Below, one piece after another: positions 52,215 to 61,576 of a DNA stretch of 64,000 nt (the stretch's first letter is position 1; every line of letters begins with the position of its first letter). The translations under genes were made by a program, and so were the position numbers. The notes under the pieces are model-generated. The model ran no database searches. It saw only the letters and a list, made by a program, of their open reading frames with translations, and was not told the origin of the DNA. Source of the stretch: Limimaricola cinnabarinus (GTDB lineage: Bacteria > Pseudomonadota > Alphaproteobacteria > Rhodobacterales > Rhodobacteraceae). The DNA lies in NCBI RefSeq assembly GCF_002723615.1, contig NZ_KZ304960.1, forward strand, positions 17,681 to 81,680. Reading direction: 5' to 3'.

Positions 52215-54326
52215 ATGACGAAAAACATTCGATTTTCCACTGCCCTTGTCACCGCCCTGGCATTCTGTGCCCCGGCCTTGCCGGCCATGGCCGACATCGA
52301 GGAGGTCTTCGACGCCGCCGAGCGCCGCGACTGGGACGAGGCGCGCGCCCTGGCCGCGCCGCTGGGCGAGGTGGCGCTCGATCTGGTGACCTGGGAAAGG
52401 CTGCAGGCCGGGCAGGGGGACTGGGAGGACTACGTCTCCTTCGTCGCGGCCCATCCCGACTGGCCGCGCCTTGAAGAGATCCGCGCCGAGGGCGAACGCG
52501 ACATGCCAAAGGGTCTGCCGCCCGAACAGGTGATCGCCTGGTTCGGCGATGCGGCCCCGGAGACCGGCGAAGGTGCCGTGCGCCTCGCCGAGGCGCTGAT
52601 GGCCCAAGGCAAGATCGACGCGGCGCGCGAGGCGCTGGTCGAGGCCTGGCTGACGCTCGGGCTCGACGGGTCGGGCCATGCCGCGATGATGGACGCCTTT
52701 GGCGACATCCTCGCGCCGCATCACGCCGAGCGCATCGACGCGATGCTCTGGCGCTGGCGCATCACCGATGCGCAGCGGCTGTTCGACACGCTCTCCGATG
52801 CCGAGCGCCGGGTCGCCGAGGCGCGCGTGGCGCTGATCCGCGACCAGGGTGCCGCGGCGGCGCTGGGCCGGGTGCCCGAGGCGCTGCGCGACCGGCCCGG
52901 CATCGCCAATGCCCGGTTCAACCGCTTTGCCGACAAGGGCGATTATTCCGAGGCATTGGAGATCATCGAGCGTCATACCGGCTCCGAAGACGCCCTGGGC
53001 GATCCGTTCCGCTGGGCCTCGTGGCGCGCGACGCTGTCGCGCTGGCTGATGCGCAATGGCGAGCCCGAGCGCGCCTATGATCTCGCCAGCCAACACTTCC
53101 TGACCGAAGGCACCTTCTACGCCGATCTCGAATGGCTCTCGGGCTACCTGGCGCTGACCTATCTCGACGATCCGCAAAAGGCGCTGGAGCATTTCCAGAA
53201 CCTCGAAGGCGATGTCGAAAGCCCGATCTCGCTGGCGCGCGCGGGCTATTGGCAGGGCCGGGCGCGCGAGGCGCTGGGCGCCTATGACACCGCCGCACTC
53301 GACTATGCCCGCGCGGCGCTGCACCAGACCGCCTTTTACGGGCTGCTCTCGGCCGAGAAGCTCGGGCTTTCGCTCGACCCGGCGCTGACCGGCCATGAGC
53401 CGGTGGCCGATTGGCGGCAGGGAAAGTTCCTCGAAGACGACCGCACCCAGGCCGTCGCCTTCCTGCTCGATGCCGGGCAGTATCGCGACGCGCTGCGTTT
53501 CACCATCGCGCTGGGCCGCTCCCTCGACCGCGAGGGGCTGGCGCAGCTCGGCCGGATGCTGATGGAGCGCGACGAGACGCATCTGGCGCTGACTTTGGGC
53601 AAGGCCGCGGCCTACCGGCAGATCGTGATCCCCGAGATCTACTTCCCGCTGCATGCGCTGGCCGAGACCGAGATGCCGGTCGCGCCCGAGTTGGCGATGG
53701 CGATCGCGCGCCGCGAGAGCGAGTTCAACATCGGCGTCGGCAGCCCGGTCGGCGCGCTGGGTCTGATGCAGCTGATGCCCGCCACCGCCGAGGAGGTTTC
53801 GGGCTGGCTGGGCCTGCCCTATTCGCGCGCCAAGCTGACCACCGACTGGCGCTACAACGCCCAACTCGGCACGCGCTATCTCGCCTATCTGCAGGAAACC
53901 TTCGGCCAGAGCCCGGTGATGATCTCGGCCGGCTATAACGCCGGCGCCTCGCGGCCGCGCACATGGATGGCCGAGCGCGGCGATCCGCGCATCGGTCAGG
54001 CCGACGTGGTCGACTGGATCGAGCACATCCCCTTCACCGAGACGCGGAACTACGTGATGCGGGTGAGCGAATCGCTGCCGGTCTACCGCGCGCGGCTGAC
54101 CGGGGAGACCGGGCCGGTGAACTTCACCGACCTGCTCAACGGCAAGCCGCCGCATGTGCGCCCGCAGGCGCGCGAGGCGGGCACGCTCATGGCCGAAACC
54201 TCGCCCGCCCCGGTGCCGCCCGCGGTGGAAATCACGCCCGAGGGGCGCGCCTCGACCATGTCGCTGTCGATCCTCGCGCCGATGTCGATCGGCGGGATGC
54301 GGCCGCCGCAGCGCCCGGTCGAGTGA
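52215..54326 (+). CDS. Soluble-type lytic murein transglycosylase
   Basis: 703 residues from the ATG at 52215, with GGAG 9 nt upstream. The signal peptide ends near PALPAMA. A long superhelical domain (about 30-470) is followed by the SLT domain with catalytic Glu501 in R-R-E-S-E-F-N, then G-A-L-G-L-M-Q-L-M-P-A-T and the late S-A-G-Y-N-A-G motif. It cuts peptidoglycan glycan chains in the periplasm, giving anhydromuropeptides. It is close in layout to E. coli Slt70. It is divergent from dapA. Confidence 0.93.
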   Translation: MTKNIRFSTALVTALAFCAPALPAMADIEEVFDAAERRDWDEARALAAPLGEVALDLVTWERLQAGQGDWEDYVSFVAAHPDWPRLEEIRAEGERDMPKGLPPEQVIAWFGDAAPETGEGAVRLAEALMAQGKIDAAREALVEAWLTLGLDGSGHAAMMDAFGDILAPHHAERIDAMLWRWRITDAQRLFDTLSDAERRVAEARVALIRDQGAAAALGRVPEALRDRPGIANARFNRFADKGDYSEALEIIERHTGSEDALGDPFRWASWRATLSRWLMRNGEPERAYDLASQHFLTEGTFYADLEWLSGYLALTYLDDPQKALEHFQNLEGDVESPISLARAGYWQGRAREALGAYDTAALDYARAALHQTAFYGLLSAEKLGLSLDPALTGHEPVADWRQGKFLEDDRTQAVAFLLDAGQYRDALRFTIALGRSLDREGLAQLGRMLMERDETHLALTLGKAAAYRQIVIPEIYFPLHALAETEMPVAPELAMAIARRESEFNIGVGSPVGALGLMQLMPATAEEVSGWLGLPYSRAKLTTDWRYNAQLGTRYLAYLQETFGQSPVMISAGYNAGASRPRTWMAERGDPRIGQADVVDWIEHIPFTETRNYVMRVSESLPVYRARLTGETGPVNFTDLLNGKPPHVRPQAREAGTLMAETSPAPVPPAVEITPEGRASTMSLSILAPMSIGGMRPPQRPVE

Positions 54327-54327
54327 T

Positions 54328-55194
54328 CTAGACCGATTTGCGGTGGGTGCGGATCAGCGTGAAGACGCCCGCGCCCACCACGATCGCGGCCCCCAGCGCC
54401 ACATTGGCCGAGATGGTCTCGCCGAAGGCGAGGATGCCCAGTGAGGCGGCGAAGGGCAGCTGCAGATAGGCGAAGGGCTGCACCGCGCCTGCCTCGGCCA
54501 CCTCGTAGGTCTTGATCAACAGGAAATGCCCGCCCGCGCCGGTCACGCATAACAGCGCCAGCACCGCCCAGTCCCATCCCACGAGCATCTGCCAGTTGGG
54601 CAGGCCGATCGCGGTCATCAGCACCGCGCCGGTCACGCCGGTCCAGAAGAAGCTGGTGGCTGCCGAATCGCGCCGCGCGGCATAGCGCGTGAGCAGCCCG
54701 TACAGCGCGAACATCATCGCCGCGGCCAGCGGGAACAGCGCGGCGGGGGCGAAGACGCCGACGCCGGGGCGCAGGATCACCAGAACCCCGGCAAAGCCGA
54801 TGCCGATCGCCGCCCAGCGCCGCCAGCCGACGCTTTCGCCCAGCACCGGCCCCGACAGCGCCGCGATCAGGAGCGGGTAGACCGCGAAGATCGCATGGCT
54901 CTCGACCAGCCCCAGATGCACGAAGCCGATCACCATGACGCAGATCTCGCCCGCCAGAAGCAGGCCGCGCAGGCCCTGAAGCAAGGGCTGCGTGGTGCTG
55001 GCGGCGGCGCGAACCGAGCCCTTCTGGTGGCGCGCGATGGCGATGACGAAGGCCGCAAAGAACCAGTAGCGGACCATCACCACCATGAAGACGTTGTAGT
55101 TTTCGGCCAGATAGCGCGAGATGCCGTCCTGCATGGCGAAGACGAAGGTGGTGATCGTCATCAGCGCGATGCCGAGCCGGTTGTCGTTGCGCAT
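54328..55194 (-). CDS. DMT/EamA family transporter
   Basis: 288 residues from the ATG at 55192-55194. Two EamA repeats give ten hydrophobic segments, with the typical AGFGTA-like ends replaced by G-E-S-V-G-W-R and G-E-T-I-S-A-N-V. The N-terminal ALMTITTFVFAMQDGISRYL is characteristic of alphaproteobacterial RhaT/EamA carriers. It probably exports amino acids or related metabolites; the substrate is unknown. Its start shares one base with the mnmD stop (TGATG). Confidence 0.9.
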   Translation of the reverse strand: MRNDNRLGIALMTITTFVFAMQDGISRYLAENYNVFMVVMVRYWFFAAFVIAIARHQKGSVRAAASTTQPLLQGLRGLLLAGEICVMVIGFVHLGLVESHAIFAVYPLLIAALSGPVLGESVGWRRWAAIGIGFAGVLVILRPGVGVFAPAALFPLAAAMMFALYGLLTRYAARRDSAATSFFWTGVTGAVLMTAIGLPNWQMLVGWDWAVLALLCVTGAGGHFLLIKTYEVAEAGAVQPFAYLQLPFAASLGILAFGETISANVALGAAIVVGAGVFTLIRTHRKSV

Positions 55195-55871
55195 CAGTCG
55201 GGCTTTCCGGCGAGGGTCATGTGTCGCTTGCGCCCGTATCCCGGCGCGCGCCGCACGTCGAGACCGGCCTCGGCCAAAGCCCTTCGCACATGGCCCGCCG
55301 CCGTGTAGCTCGCCAGCGTGCCGCCCGGCGCGGTATGCGCCGCGACCTCGCGCATCAGCGCCTCGCCCCACAGCTCGGGGTTCCTGGCCGGGGCGAAACC
55401 GTCGAGAAACCACGCATCGGCGAGGCCCGCATGCGCGGGCAGCGTCTCGCGCGCGTCGCCTTGCACGATGTCGAGCGTCACTGCATCGTCGAAGCGGTGC
55501 GGGCCGGGGCCCGCCTTGAGCGCCGCGACGAGCCGCTCGGCGCGGGGGGCGAGCGCGGGAAAGGCGGCAAGCGCGCGGGCCGTGTCCTCGGGCGACATGG
55601 GAAAGGCCTCGAAGCTGGTGAAGCGCAGGGTTCCCCGCGCGCCCGCCGCCTCCCATGCCTCCCACGCGGTGAGAAAGTTGAGCCCCGTGCCGAAGCCCGT
55701 CTCCATGATGTGGAAATCGCCGCCGAAACGCTCGGGCAGGCCGTTGCCCGCCAGAAAGACGTGCCGGGTCTCGGCCAGCCCGTCATGGATCGAGAAATAG
55801 GGATCGTCGAAACGGGTCGAGACCGGCACATGGCCGTCCCGCCAGTCGAGTTGCGCGCGCTGGTCGTCCAT
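55194..55871 (-). CDS. mnmD: tRNA 5-methylaminomethyl-2-thiouridine methyltransferase MnmD
   Basis: 225 residues from the ATG at 55869-55871. The start Q-L-D-W-R-D-G-H-V-P-V-S-T-R-F-D-D-P-Y-F-S and the SAM site METGFGTGLNFL, then W-F-L-D-G-F-A-P-A-R-N-P-E-L-W, are those of the MnmC methyltransferase half. It methylates nm5s2U to mnm5s2U at the wobble base of tRNA. In E. coli this is fused to an FAD domain. Here it is a free protein, and a DAO-family gene starts 49 nt away on the opposite strand. Confidence 0.93.
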   Translation of the reverse strand: MDDQRAQLDWRDGHVPVSTRFDDPYFSIHDGLAETRHVFLAGNGLPERFGGDFHIMETGFGTGLNFLTAWEAWEAAGARGTLRFTSFEAFPMSPEDTARALAAFPALAPRAERLVAALKAGPGPHRFDDAVTLDIVQGDARETLPAHAGLADAWFLDGFAPARNPELWGEALMREVAAHTAPGGTLASYTAAGHVRRALAEAGLDVRRAPGYGRKRHMTLAGKPD

Positions 55872-55919
55872 CTGCCCATGCCCTAGGTTGCGCCCTCGTG
55901 ATGACGGGGGCGGCTGGCG

Positions 55920-56966
55920 ATGACAAGCGCGGATCTGACGGTGATGGGGGCGGGAGCCTGGGGGCTTTCGGTCGCGGTGGCCTGCGCGCGGCGCGGCGCG
56001 CATGTGCGGGTGATCGACCCCGCTGGCCCCGCCGCGGGCGCTTCGGGTGGGATCGTCGGCGCGCTGGCGCCGCATGTGCCCGAGCAGTGGAACGCCAAGA
56101 AGGCGTTCCAGCTCGAAGCGCTGCTCATGGCCGAAGACTACTGGGCCGACATCGCGCGGCTTTCGGGCGCGGGTCCGGGCTATGCGCGAACCGGGCGGCT
56201 GCAGCCGCTCGCGGATGCGGCGGCGGTGGCGCGGGCCGAGGACCGGGCGCAAGGTGCTGCCGATCTGTGGCAGGGCCGGGCCGAATGGCGGGTGATCGAG
56301 GCGCAAGGCGGCGCGTGGGAGCCCGCGAGCCCGAGCGGCAGGCTGGTGCAGGACACGCTTACCGCGCGGCTGCATCCGCGCCGGGCGACGCTGGCGCTCG
56401 CGCAAGCATTGGAAACGCTGGGCGGCGAGATCGCGCGAGAGGGGCTGCCCGAGGGGCCGGTGGTCTGGGCCACCGGCGTGGCGGGGCTCGAGGAGATCTC
56501 GGCGCAGGCGGGCCGGTTGGCCGGGACCGGCGTGAAGGGGCAGGCGGCGCTCTTGCGCCCGCGCGGCTTCGATGCCGCCGATATGCCGCAGATCTTCGCC
56601 GACGGGCTGCATGCGGTGCCCCATGCCGATGGCACGGTCGGCATCGGCTCCACCTCGGAGCGCTATTACGAGGATGGCGCCACCACGGACGCGCAGCTCG
56701 ACGCGCTGATCGAGACGGCGCGGGCGCTCTGCCCGGCGCTGGAGGGGGCGGAGGTGGTCGAGCGCTGGGCCGGTGTCCGCCCGCGCGCGAAGAGCCGCGC
56801 GCCGATGCTGGGGCCGCATCCCTTCCGCGAGAACGCCTGGATCGCCAATGGCGGCTTCAAGATCGGCTTCGGCCTCGCGCCGCTGGTGGGCGAGGTGATG
56901 GCCGATCTGGTGCTCGAGGGGCATGACCGGGTGCCGGAGGCATTCCGCCCCGAAATCAGCCTCTAG
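55920..56966 (+). CDS. DAO-family FAD-dependent oxidoreductase, possible MnmC oxidoreductase partner
   Basis: 348 residues. FAD binding is by V-M-G-A-G-A-W-G-L-S at residues 8-17, with the strand-2 Asp in V-I-D-P-A. The following A-S-G-G-I-V-G-A-L-A-P-H resembles the A-S-G-x-x-x-G-A-L-x-P block of the MnmC FAD domain. The C-terminal end N-G-G-F-K-I-G-F-G-L-A-P closes the FAD site. It may oxidise a secondary amine such as cmnm5U in tRNA, or be a glycine/D-amino-acid oxidase. It is divergent from mnmD. Confidence 0.85.
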   Translation: MTSADLTVMGAGAWGLSVAVACARRGAHVRVIDPAGPAAGASGGIVGALAPHVPEQWNAKKAFQLEALLMAEDYWADIARLSGAGPGYARTGRLQPLADAAAVARAEDRAQGAADLWQGRAEWRVIEAQGGAWEPASPSGRLVQDTLTARLHPRRATLALAQALETLGGEIAREGLPEGPVVWATGVAGLEEISAQAGRLAGTGVKGQAALLRPRGFDAADMPQIFADGLHAVPHADGTVGIGSTSERYYEDGATTDAQLDALIETARALCPALEGAEVVERWAGVRPRAKSRAPMLGPHPFRENAWIANGGFKIGFGLAPLVGEVMADLVLEGHDRVPEAFRPEISL

Positions 56967-57025
56967 CCCGCTTGCGGGGCGCAGCCCGCGCGGCCATGCT
57001 CCGGCCTCGAAAGGGAGGGGTTCTC

Positions 57026-58651
57026 ATGCGGCATGGCGGGGCGATACTGGTGGAGCAGCTGGCGCGGCTCGGGGTGGAGCGGGTGTTCTCGGTGCCGGGA
57101 GAGAGCTTTCTCGCCGTGCTCGACGGGTTGCATGACAGCGCCATCGCCAATGTCGTCTGCCGCCACGAGGGCGGGGCGGCGATGATGGCCGAAGCGCAGG
57201 GCAAGCTTTCGGGCCGCCCCGGCGTCGCCTTCGTCACGCGCGGGCCGGGCGCGACCAATGCCTCCGCGGGCGTGCATGTCGCGCGGCAGGACAGCACGCC
57301 GATGGTGCTCTTCGTCGGGCAGATCGCGCGCGGCGACCGCGACCGCGAGGCGTTCCAGGAGGTCGATTACCGCGCCATGTTCGGCGGCCTCGCCAAATGG
57401 GTGGCCGAGATCGACGATGCGGCGCGCATTCCCGAATATGTCGGCCGCGCCTTCGAGACGGCGATGTCGGGCCGCCCCGGCCCGGTGGTGCTGGCGCTGC
57501 CCGAGGACGTGCTGTCGCGGCTGGCGGAGGCGCGCGACCTCGCGCCCGCGCCCGAACGGCTCGCGCCCGACCTGTCGGACACGGCGGCGCGGATCATGGA
57601 GCGGTTGTCGCGCGCCGAGCGCCCGCTGGTGGTCGTGGGCGGGCCGCACTGGTCGGCCGGGGCCGCCGCCGATCTCGCCCGCTTCGCCCAAGCGCAGGGC
57701 CTGCCCGTGGCAGCGGGCTTCCGGCGGCAGGACTACATGGACAACCGGCACCCGAACTACGCGGGCGACCTGAACGTGGGCGTGAACCCCAAGCTCGCCG
57801 AGCGGGTCCGGGCGGCGGACGCGCTCCTCGTGATCGGCTCGCGGCTGGGCGATATCGAGACGCAGGGCTACACGCTCATCGACCCTGCCGGCCATGACAA
57901 GACGCTGATCCATGTCCATGCCGACGCGGACGAGATCGGCCGGGTCTGGCGGCCCGAACTGGCGGCGGTGGCCCGCGCGCCCGCGATGCTCGCCGCATTG
58001 GCCGAATGCGCGCCCTGCGGCGCCGAATGGTCGGGCTGGACCCGGGCCGCGCACGAGGATTACGAAGGCTGGCTCGCGCCTCAGGAGACGCCCGGCGCGC
58101 TCAAGCTGGAGCGGGTGATCGGCTGGCTGTCGGAGACCCTGCCCGAGGACGCGATCCTGACCAATGGCGCGGGCAATTACGCGGGCTGGCTGCACCGCTA
58201 TTTCCGCTTCAAGGGCTTTCGCACCCAGCTCGCGCCGACCTCGGGCTCCATGGGCTACGGCTTTCCGGCGGCGATCTCGGCGGCATTGGCGCATCCCGAC
58301 CGCGCGGTGGTCTGCCTTGCGGGCGATGGCTGCTTCCAGATGACGCTCAACGAGATGTCGACGGCGGCGCAGCACGGGGCCGCGCCGATCGTCATCGTCG
58401 TCAACAATGGCCGCTACGGCACGATCCGCATGCACCAGGAGCGGCACTACCCCGGCCGGGTGTCGGGCACCCAGCTCGCCAATCCCGATTTCGCGGCGCT
58501 GGCGCGGGCTTATGGCGGGCATGGCGAGGTGGTGGAGCGGGATGCGGAGTTCGCCCCGGCCTTCGAGCGCGCCCGCCAGAGCGGCCGGGCCGCGGTGATC
58601 GAACTCAGGGTCGATCCGGCGGCGCTGTCGACCGGTCAGACCTTGCCCTGA
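57026..58651 (+). CDS. Thiamine-diphosphate-dependent enzyme (acetolactate synthase large-subunit-like)
   Basis: 541 residues from the ATG at 57026, after AAGGGAGGGG. The catalytic Glu is in C-R-H-E-G-G-A-A, and the ThDP/Mg site is G-D-G-C-F-Q-M-T with the later V-N-N-G-R-Y-G-T. The FAD-like middle domain is conserved in layout. This matches the large family that includes acetolactate synthase, pyruvate decarboxylase and benzoylformate decarboxylase. No small regulatory subunit (ilvH) is nearby, so a biosynthetic acetolactate synthase is less likely than a catabolic decarboxylase or carboligase. The substrate is not assigned. Confidence 0.88.
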   Translation: MRHGGAILVEQLARLGVERVFSVPGESFLAVLDGLHDSAIANVVCRHEGGAAMMAEAQGKLSGRPGVAFVTRGPGATNASAGVHVARQDSTPMVLFVGQIARGDRDREAFQEVDYRAMFGGLAKWVAEIDDAARIPEYVGRAFETAMSGRPGPVVLALPEDVLSRLAEARDLAPAPERLAPDLSDTAARIMERLSRAERPLVVVGGPHWSAGAAADLARFAQAQGLPVAAGFRRQDYMDNRHPNYAGDLNVGVNPKLAERVRAADALLVIGSRLGDIETQGYTLIDPAGHDKTLIHVHADADEIGRVWRPELAAVARAPAMLAALAECAPCGAEWSGWTRAAHEDYEGWLAPQETPGALKLERVIGWLSETLPEDAILTNGAGNYAGWLHRYFRFKGFRTQLAPTSGSMGYGFPAAISAALAHPDRAVVCLAGDGCFQMTLNEMSTAAQHGAAPIVIVVNNGRYGTIRMHQERHYPGRVSGTQLANPDFAALARAYGGHGEVVERDAEFAPAFERARQSGRAAVIELRVDPAALSTGQTLP

Positions 58652-58776
58652 GATCCCCATTCAAGCCTGCCCCGGGGCGGAGTACGATGCCGTACATGGT
58701 GGTGAAGTTCGCCGACTCACTGTTCAAAGACCCCGCTCGAACCTATAGTTGTAAAGCTGCTAAGACAGGTGGCTGA

Positions 58777-60153
58777 ATGGAAGACCTTACGGAACTCGAA
58801 CGCGGCCCGGACCATCTCAGGCTGGTCCTGGCGGTGGGGGAGATCGGCGTCTGGGATCTCGACACGACGACGGGCCAGGCATGGCGCAGCCTGCGGCATG
58901 ACCAGATCTTCGGCTATGAGACCGCGCTGCCGTCCTGGAGCTACGACGATTTCCTCTCCCATGTGGTGCCCGAGGACCGGGCCCATGTCGATGCGGCCTA
59001 CGGCGCGGCGCTCGAGGCCAAGGAGGGCTGGTCCTTCGAGTGCCGGATCCTGCGGGCCGATGGCGCCCTGCGCTGGATCAGCGCGCATGGCCGCTTCCTG
59101 CACGATGCCGAAACCGGGCATGACAGGCTCATCGGCCATGTCATGGACATCACCGAAAGCAAGGAGGCCGAGGAGCGGCTGCGTCTCGTCACCTCCGAGC
59201 TGAACCACCGCACCCGCAACATGCTCTCGGTGCTGCAGGGCATGGTGCGCATGTCGGCGCGCCGGGCCGGCAGCGTGCGCGAGCTCGAACAGAGCCTCCT
59301 GGGCCGGATGGAGGCGCTGTCGCGCAGCCATGCGCTGACCGTGCAGCTCTCCGACAGCGCGCTCAGGGTCTCGGACGTGATCGACAGCGCCATTTCGCCC
59401 CTGCAGCCCGAGCCCGGCCGTTTCATGATCACCGGCGCGACCGGCGCGACGCTGGCGCCCAAGATCGCCGAGAGCCTGTCTCTCGCGCTTTACGAGCTGA
59501 CCACCAACGCGATCAAATACGGCGCGCTGAGCGGCGAGAGCGGCCGCGTTGCGATCGAGGTGAGCCGCCTTGCGCCGGGCCGCGCCCGCGTGGTCTGGCG
59601 CGAAACCGGCGGGCCGAAGGTTTCAGCGCCCGAGCGCACCGGCTTCGGCTCGACGCTGCTGCGCTCGATCCTGCGCGCCGATGAGGGCGAGGTGTCCATC
59701 GAATTTGCCGAGACCGGCGTGATCTGCACCATCGAGATGCCGGTGGGGCATGACGCCGCCGAGAGCGAACGCGCCACGCGCGGCGAGGCGCGGCTCGAAG
59801 GGCGGCGGGTGATGGTGGTCGAGGACGAGTTCCTGATCGCGATTTCGCTGGAAATGGCGCTGGGCGAGCAGGGCGCGCTGGTCGAGGGGCCCTATACGCG
59901 GCTCGGCGATGCGCAAAAGGCGGTCTCGACCCGGCCCGATGCCGCGGTGCTCGACGTGCGGCTGGGCAGCCAGTCGAGCCTGCCGCTGGCGCGCGATCTC
60001 CATGCGCTGGGCGTGCCCTTGCTGTTCGTGACCGGCAATGTCGATGGCGAGGAGCTCAAGCAGGAATTCCCCGAATGCCAGGTCCTCTCCAAGCCGGTGA
60101 GCGAGGACAGGGTCGTCGCCGAGCTCAAGCGGCTGATCGAGCGGCGCGGCTGA
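58777..60153 (+). CDS. HWE family histidine kinase with PAS and receiver domains
   Basis: 458 residues from the ATG at 58777. A PAS domain (about 13-128) ends in D-I-T-E-S-K. The HWE kinase core has the phosphoacceptor His144 in E-L-N-H-R-T-R-N, the ATP-site Asn244 in E-L-T-T-N-A-I-K-Y-G-A and the family W-R-E at 274-276. A C-terminal receiver domain has Glu349-Asp350, the phosphorylated Asp393 and Lys439. No membrane segment is seen, so sensing is cytoplasmic. The PAS lacks the N-C-R-F-L-Q LOV motif. The input signal and output are unknown. Confidence 0.92.
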   Translation: MEDLTELERGPDHLRLVLAVGEIGVWDLDTTTGQAWRSLRHDQIFGYETALPSWSYDDFLSHVVPEDRAHVDAAYGAALEAKEGWSFECRILRADGALRWISAHGRFLHDAETGHDRLIGHVMDITESKEAEERLRLVTSELNHRTRNMLSVLQGMVRMSARRAGSVRELEQSLLGRMEALSRSHALTVQLSDSALRVSDVIDSAISPLQPEPGRFMITGATGATLAPKIAESLSLALYELTTNAIKYGALSGESGRVAIEVSRLAPGRARVVWRETGGPKVSAPERTGFGSTLLRSILRADEGEVSIEFAETGVICTIEMPVGHDAAESERATRGEARLEGRRVMVVEDEFLIAISLEMALGEQGALVEGPYTRLGDAQKAVSTRPDAAVLDVRLGSQSSLPLARDLHALGVPLLFVTGNVDGEELKQEFPECQVLSKPVSEDRVVAELKRLIERRG

Positions 60154-60171
60154 GCGCCGCGCCCCGGGGCG

Positions 60172-60780
60172 TCAGAACTCGACGCCGACCTGCGCCTTGA
60201 TGCCCGAGCGGAAGGGGTGCTTGATGAGCTCCATCTCGGTCACGAGATCGGCGGCCTCGATCAGGTCCTCATGCGCGTTGCGGCCCGTCAGCACCACATG
60301 GGTCATCTCGGGCTTCTCCTCCTTCAGGAAGGCCACCACCTCCTTGATGTCGAGATATTCGTAGCGCAGCGCGATGTTGATCTCGTCGAGCAGCACCATG
60401 CGGTTGGCGGGATCGCGGATCAGCTCCTTTGCCTTTTCCCAGGCCGCCTGCGCCATCTCGGTGTCGCGCGAGCGGTCCTGCGTCTCCCAGGTGAAGCCTT
60501 CGCCCATGGTGTGAAACTGGCAGGCATCCGAGAACCGCTCGAGGATCAGGTCGCGCTCGCCGGTCGACATGCCGCCCTTGATGAACTGCACCACCGCGCA
60601 GGGCATCTCGTGGGCGATGCAGCGGAAGATCATCCCGAAGGCGGCCGAAGACTTGCCCTTGCCCTTGCCGGTATGGACGATGATCAGCCCCTTCTCGTCG
60701 GTCTTGGTGGCCATGATCTTGTCGCGCGCGGCCTTCTTCTTGGCCATCTTCATCGCGTGGCGGTCGGTGTCGTCGGTCAT
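60172..60780 (-). CDS. cobO: Cob(I)yrinic acid a,c-diamide adenosyltransferase
   Basis: 202 residues from the ATG at 60778-60780. The P-loop is H-T-G-K-G-K-G-K-S-S at about 36-45, followed by C-A-V-V-Q-F-I-K-G and M-V-L-L-D-E-I-N-I-A-L. It adds the adenosyl group to the corrin cobalt during aerobic B12 synthesis. It lies downstream of cobN with lrgA and lrgB between, and 58 nt after lrgB. The Lys-rich N-terminus (KMAKKKAARDK) is typical of alphaproteobacterial CobO. Confidence 0.95.
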   Translation of the reverse strand: MTDDTDRHAMKMAKKKAARDKIMATKTDEKGLIIVHTGKGKGKSSAAFGMIFRCIAHEMPCAVVQFIKGGMSTGERDLILERFSDACQFHTMGEGFTWETQDRSRDTEMAQAAWEKAKELIRDPANRMVLLDEINIALRYEYLDIKEVVAFLKEEKPEMTHVVLTGRNAHEDLIEAADLVTEMELIKHPFRSGIKAQVGVEF

Positions 60781-60838
60781 GGCATGGCTCCTTGTTCGAG
60801 GCGGCAGACTGCGCCGAAGGACGTCCGCGCGCAACCCG

Positions 60839-61576
60839 TCAGCCGGCGAGAAGCGCCACGAGCCACGGCGCGAGCAAGGGCGCGATCAGCGCCGTCAGCA
60901 GCGCGTTGAGCCCCATGCCGATCCCCGCGAAGGCGCCCGCCGTCTCGTTGACCTGAAAGGCGCGCGCCGTGCCGATGCCATGCGCCGCGACGCCGACCGC
61001 GAGACCGCGCGCGCGCCAGTCGCGGATGCGCAGGAGGTTCAGAAGCGGGGTGGCGACGACGGCGCCGGTGATGCCGGTGATGATGACCAGAACCGCCGTC
61101 AGGTTGGGCGCGCCGCCGATCGTCTCGGCCACGCCGAGCGCCACGGGCGCGGTGACCGATTTCGGCGCAAGCGACAACAGCGTCTCGCCCGTCAGGCCGA
61201 AGGCCGCGCCGATCGCCACCGCCGAGACCAGCGCCGTCACCGACCCGGCGATGAGCGCGGCCAGCATCGGCCAGAAGGCCGAGCGGATCAGCCGCAGATT
61301 GGCATGAAGCGGCACGGCCAGCGCCACGGTCGCCGGGCCGAGCATGAAATGTACGAATTGCGCGCCGTCGAAGTAGCGCTCATAGGGCGTGCCGGTGAGC
61401 CGCAGCAGCATCGCCAGCAGCGCCACGGCGACCAGAACCGGGTTGATGAGCGGCTTGCGGCCCGCACGGCGAAAGGCAAGATCGCCCAAGGCATAGGCCA
61501 CCAGCGTCGCGGTGAGCCACAAGAGCGGGTCCTGCCGCAGATAGGTCCAGATCTCGGCCGGGTCGGCGGGGCTCAT
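60839..61576 (-). CDS. LrgB/CidB family membrane protein
   Basis: 245 residues with about seven membrane segments. The family core L-S-L-A-P-K-S-V-T-A-P-V-A-L-G-V-A, ending in a P-x-A motif, and G-I-T-G-A-V-V-A-T-P-L-L-N are clear. With LrgA it forms a membrane module linked in other bacteria to murein hydrolase control, and in plants and some bacteria to export of glycolate or other small organic acids. The start overlaps the lrgA stop (ATGA). Role here is open. Confidence 0.93.
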   Translation of the reverse strand: MSPADPAEIWTYLRQDPLLWLTATLVAYALGDLAFRRAGRKPLINPVLVAVALLAMLLRLTGTPYERYFDGAQFVHFMLGPATVALAVPLHANLRLIRSAFWPMLAALIAGSVTALVSAVAIGAAFGLTGETLLSLAPKSVTAPVALGVAETIGGAPNLTAVLVIITGITGAVVATPLLNLLRIRDWRARGLAVGVAAHGIGTARAFQVNETAGAFAGIGMGLNALLTALIAPLLAPWLVALLAG

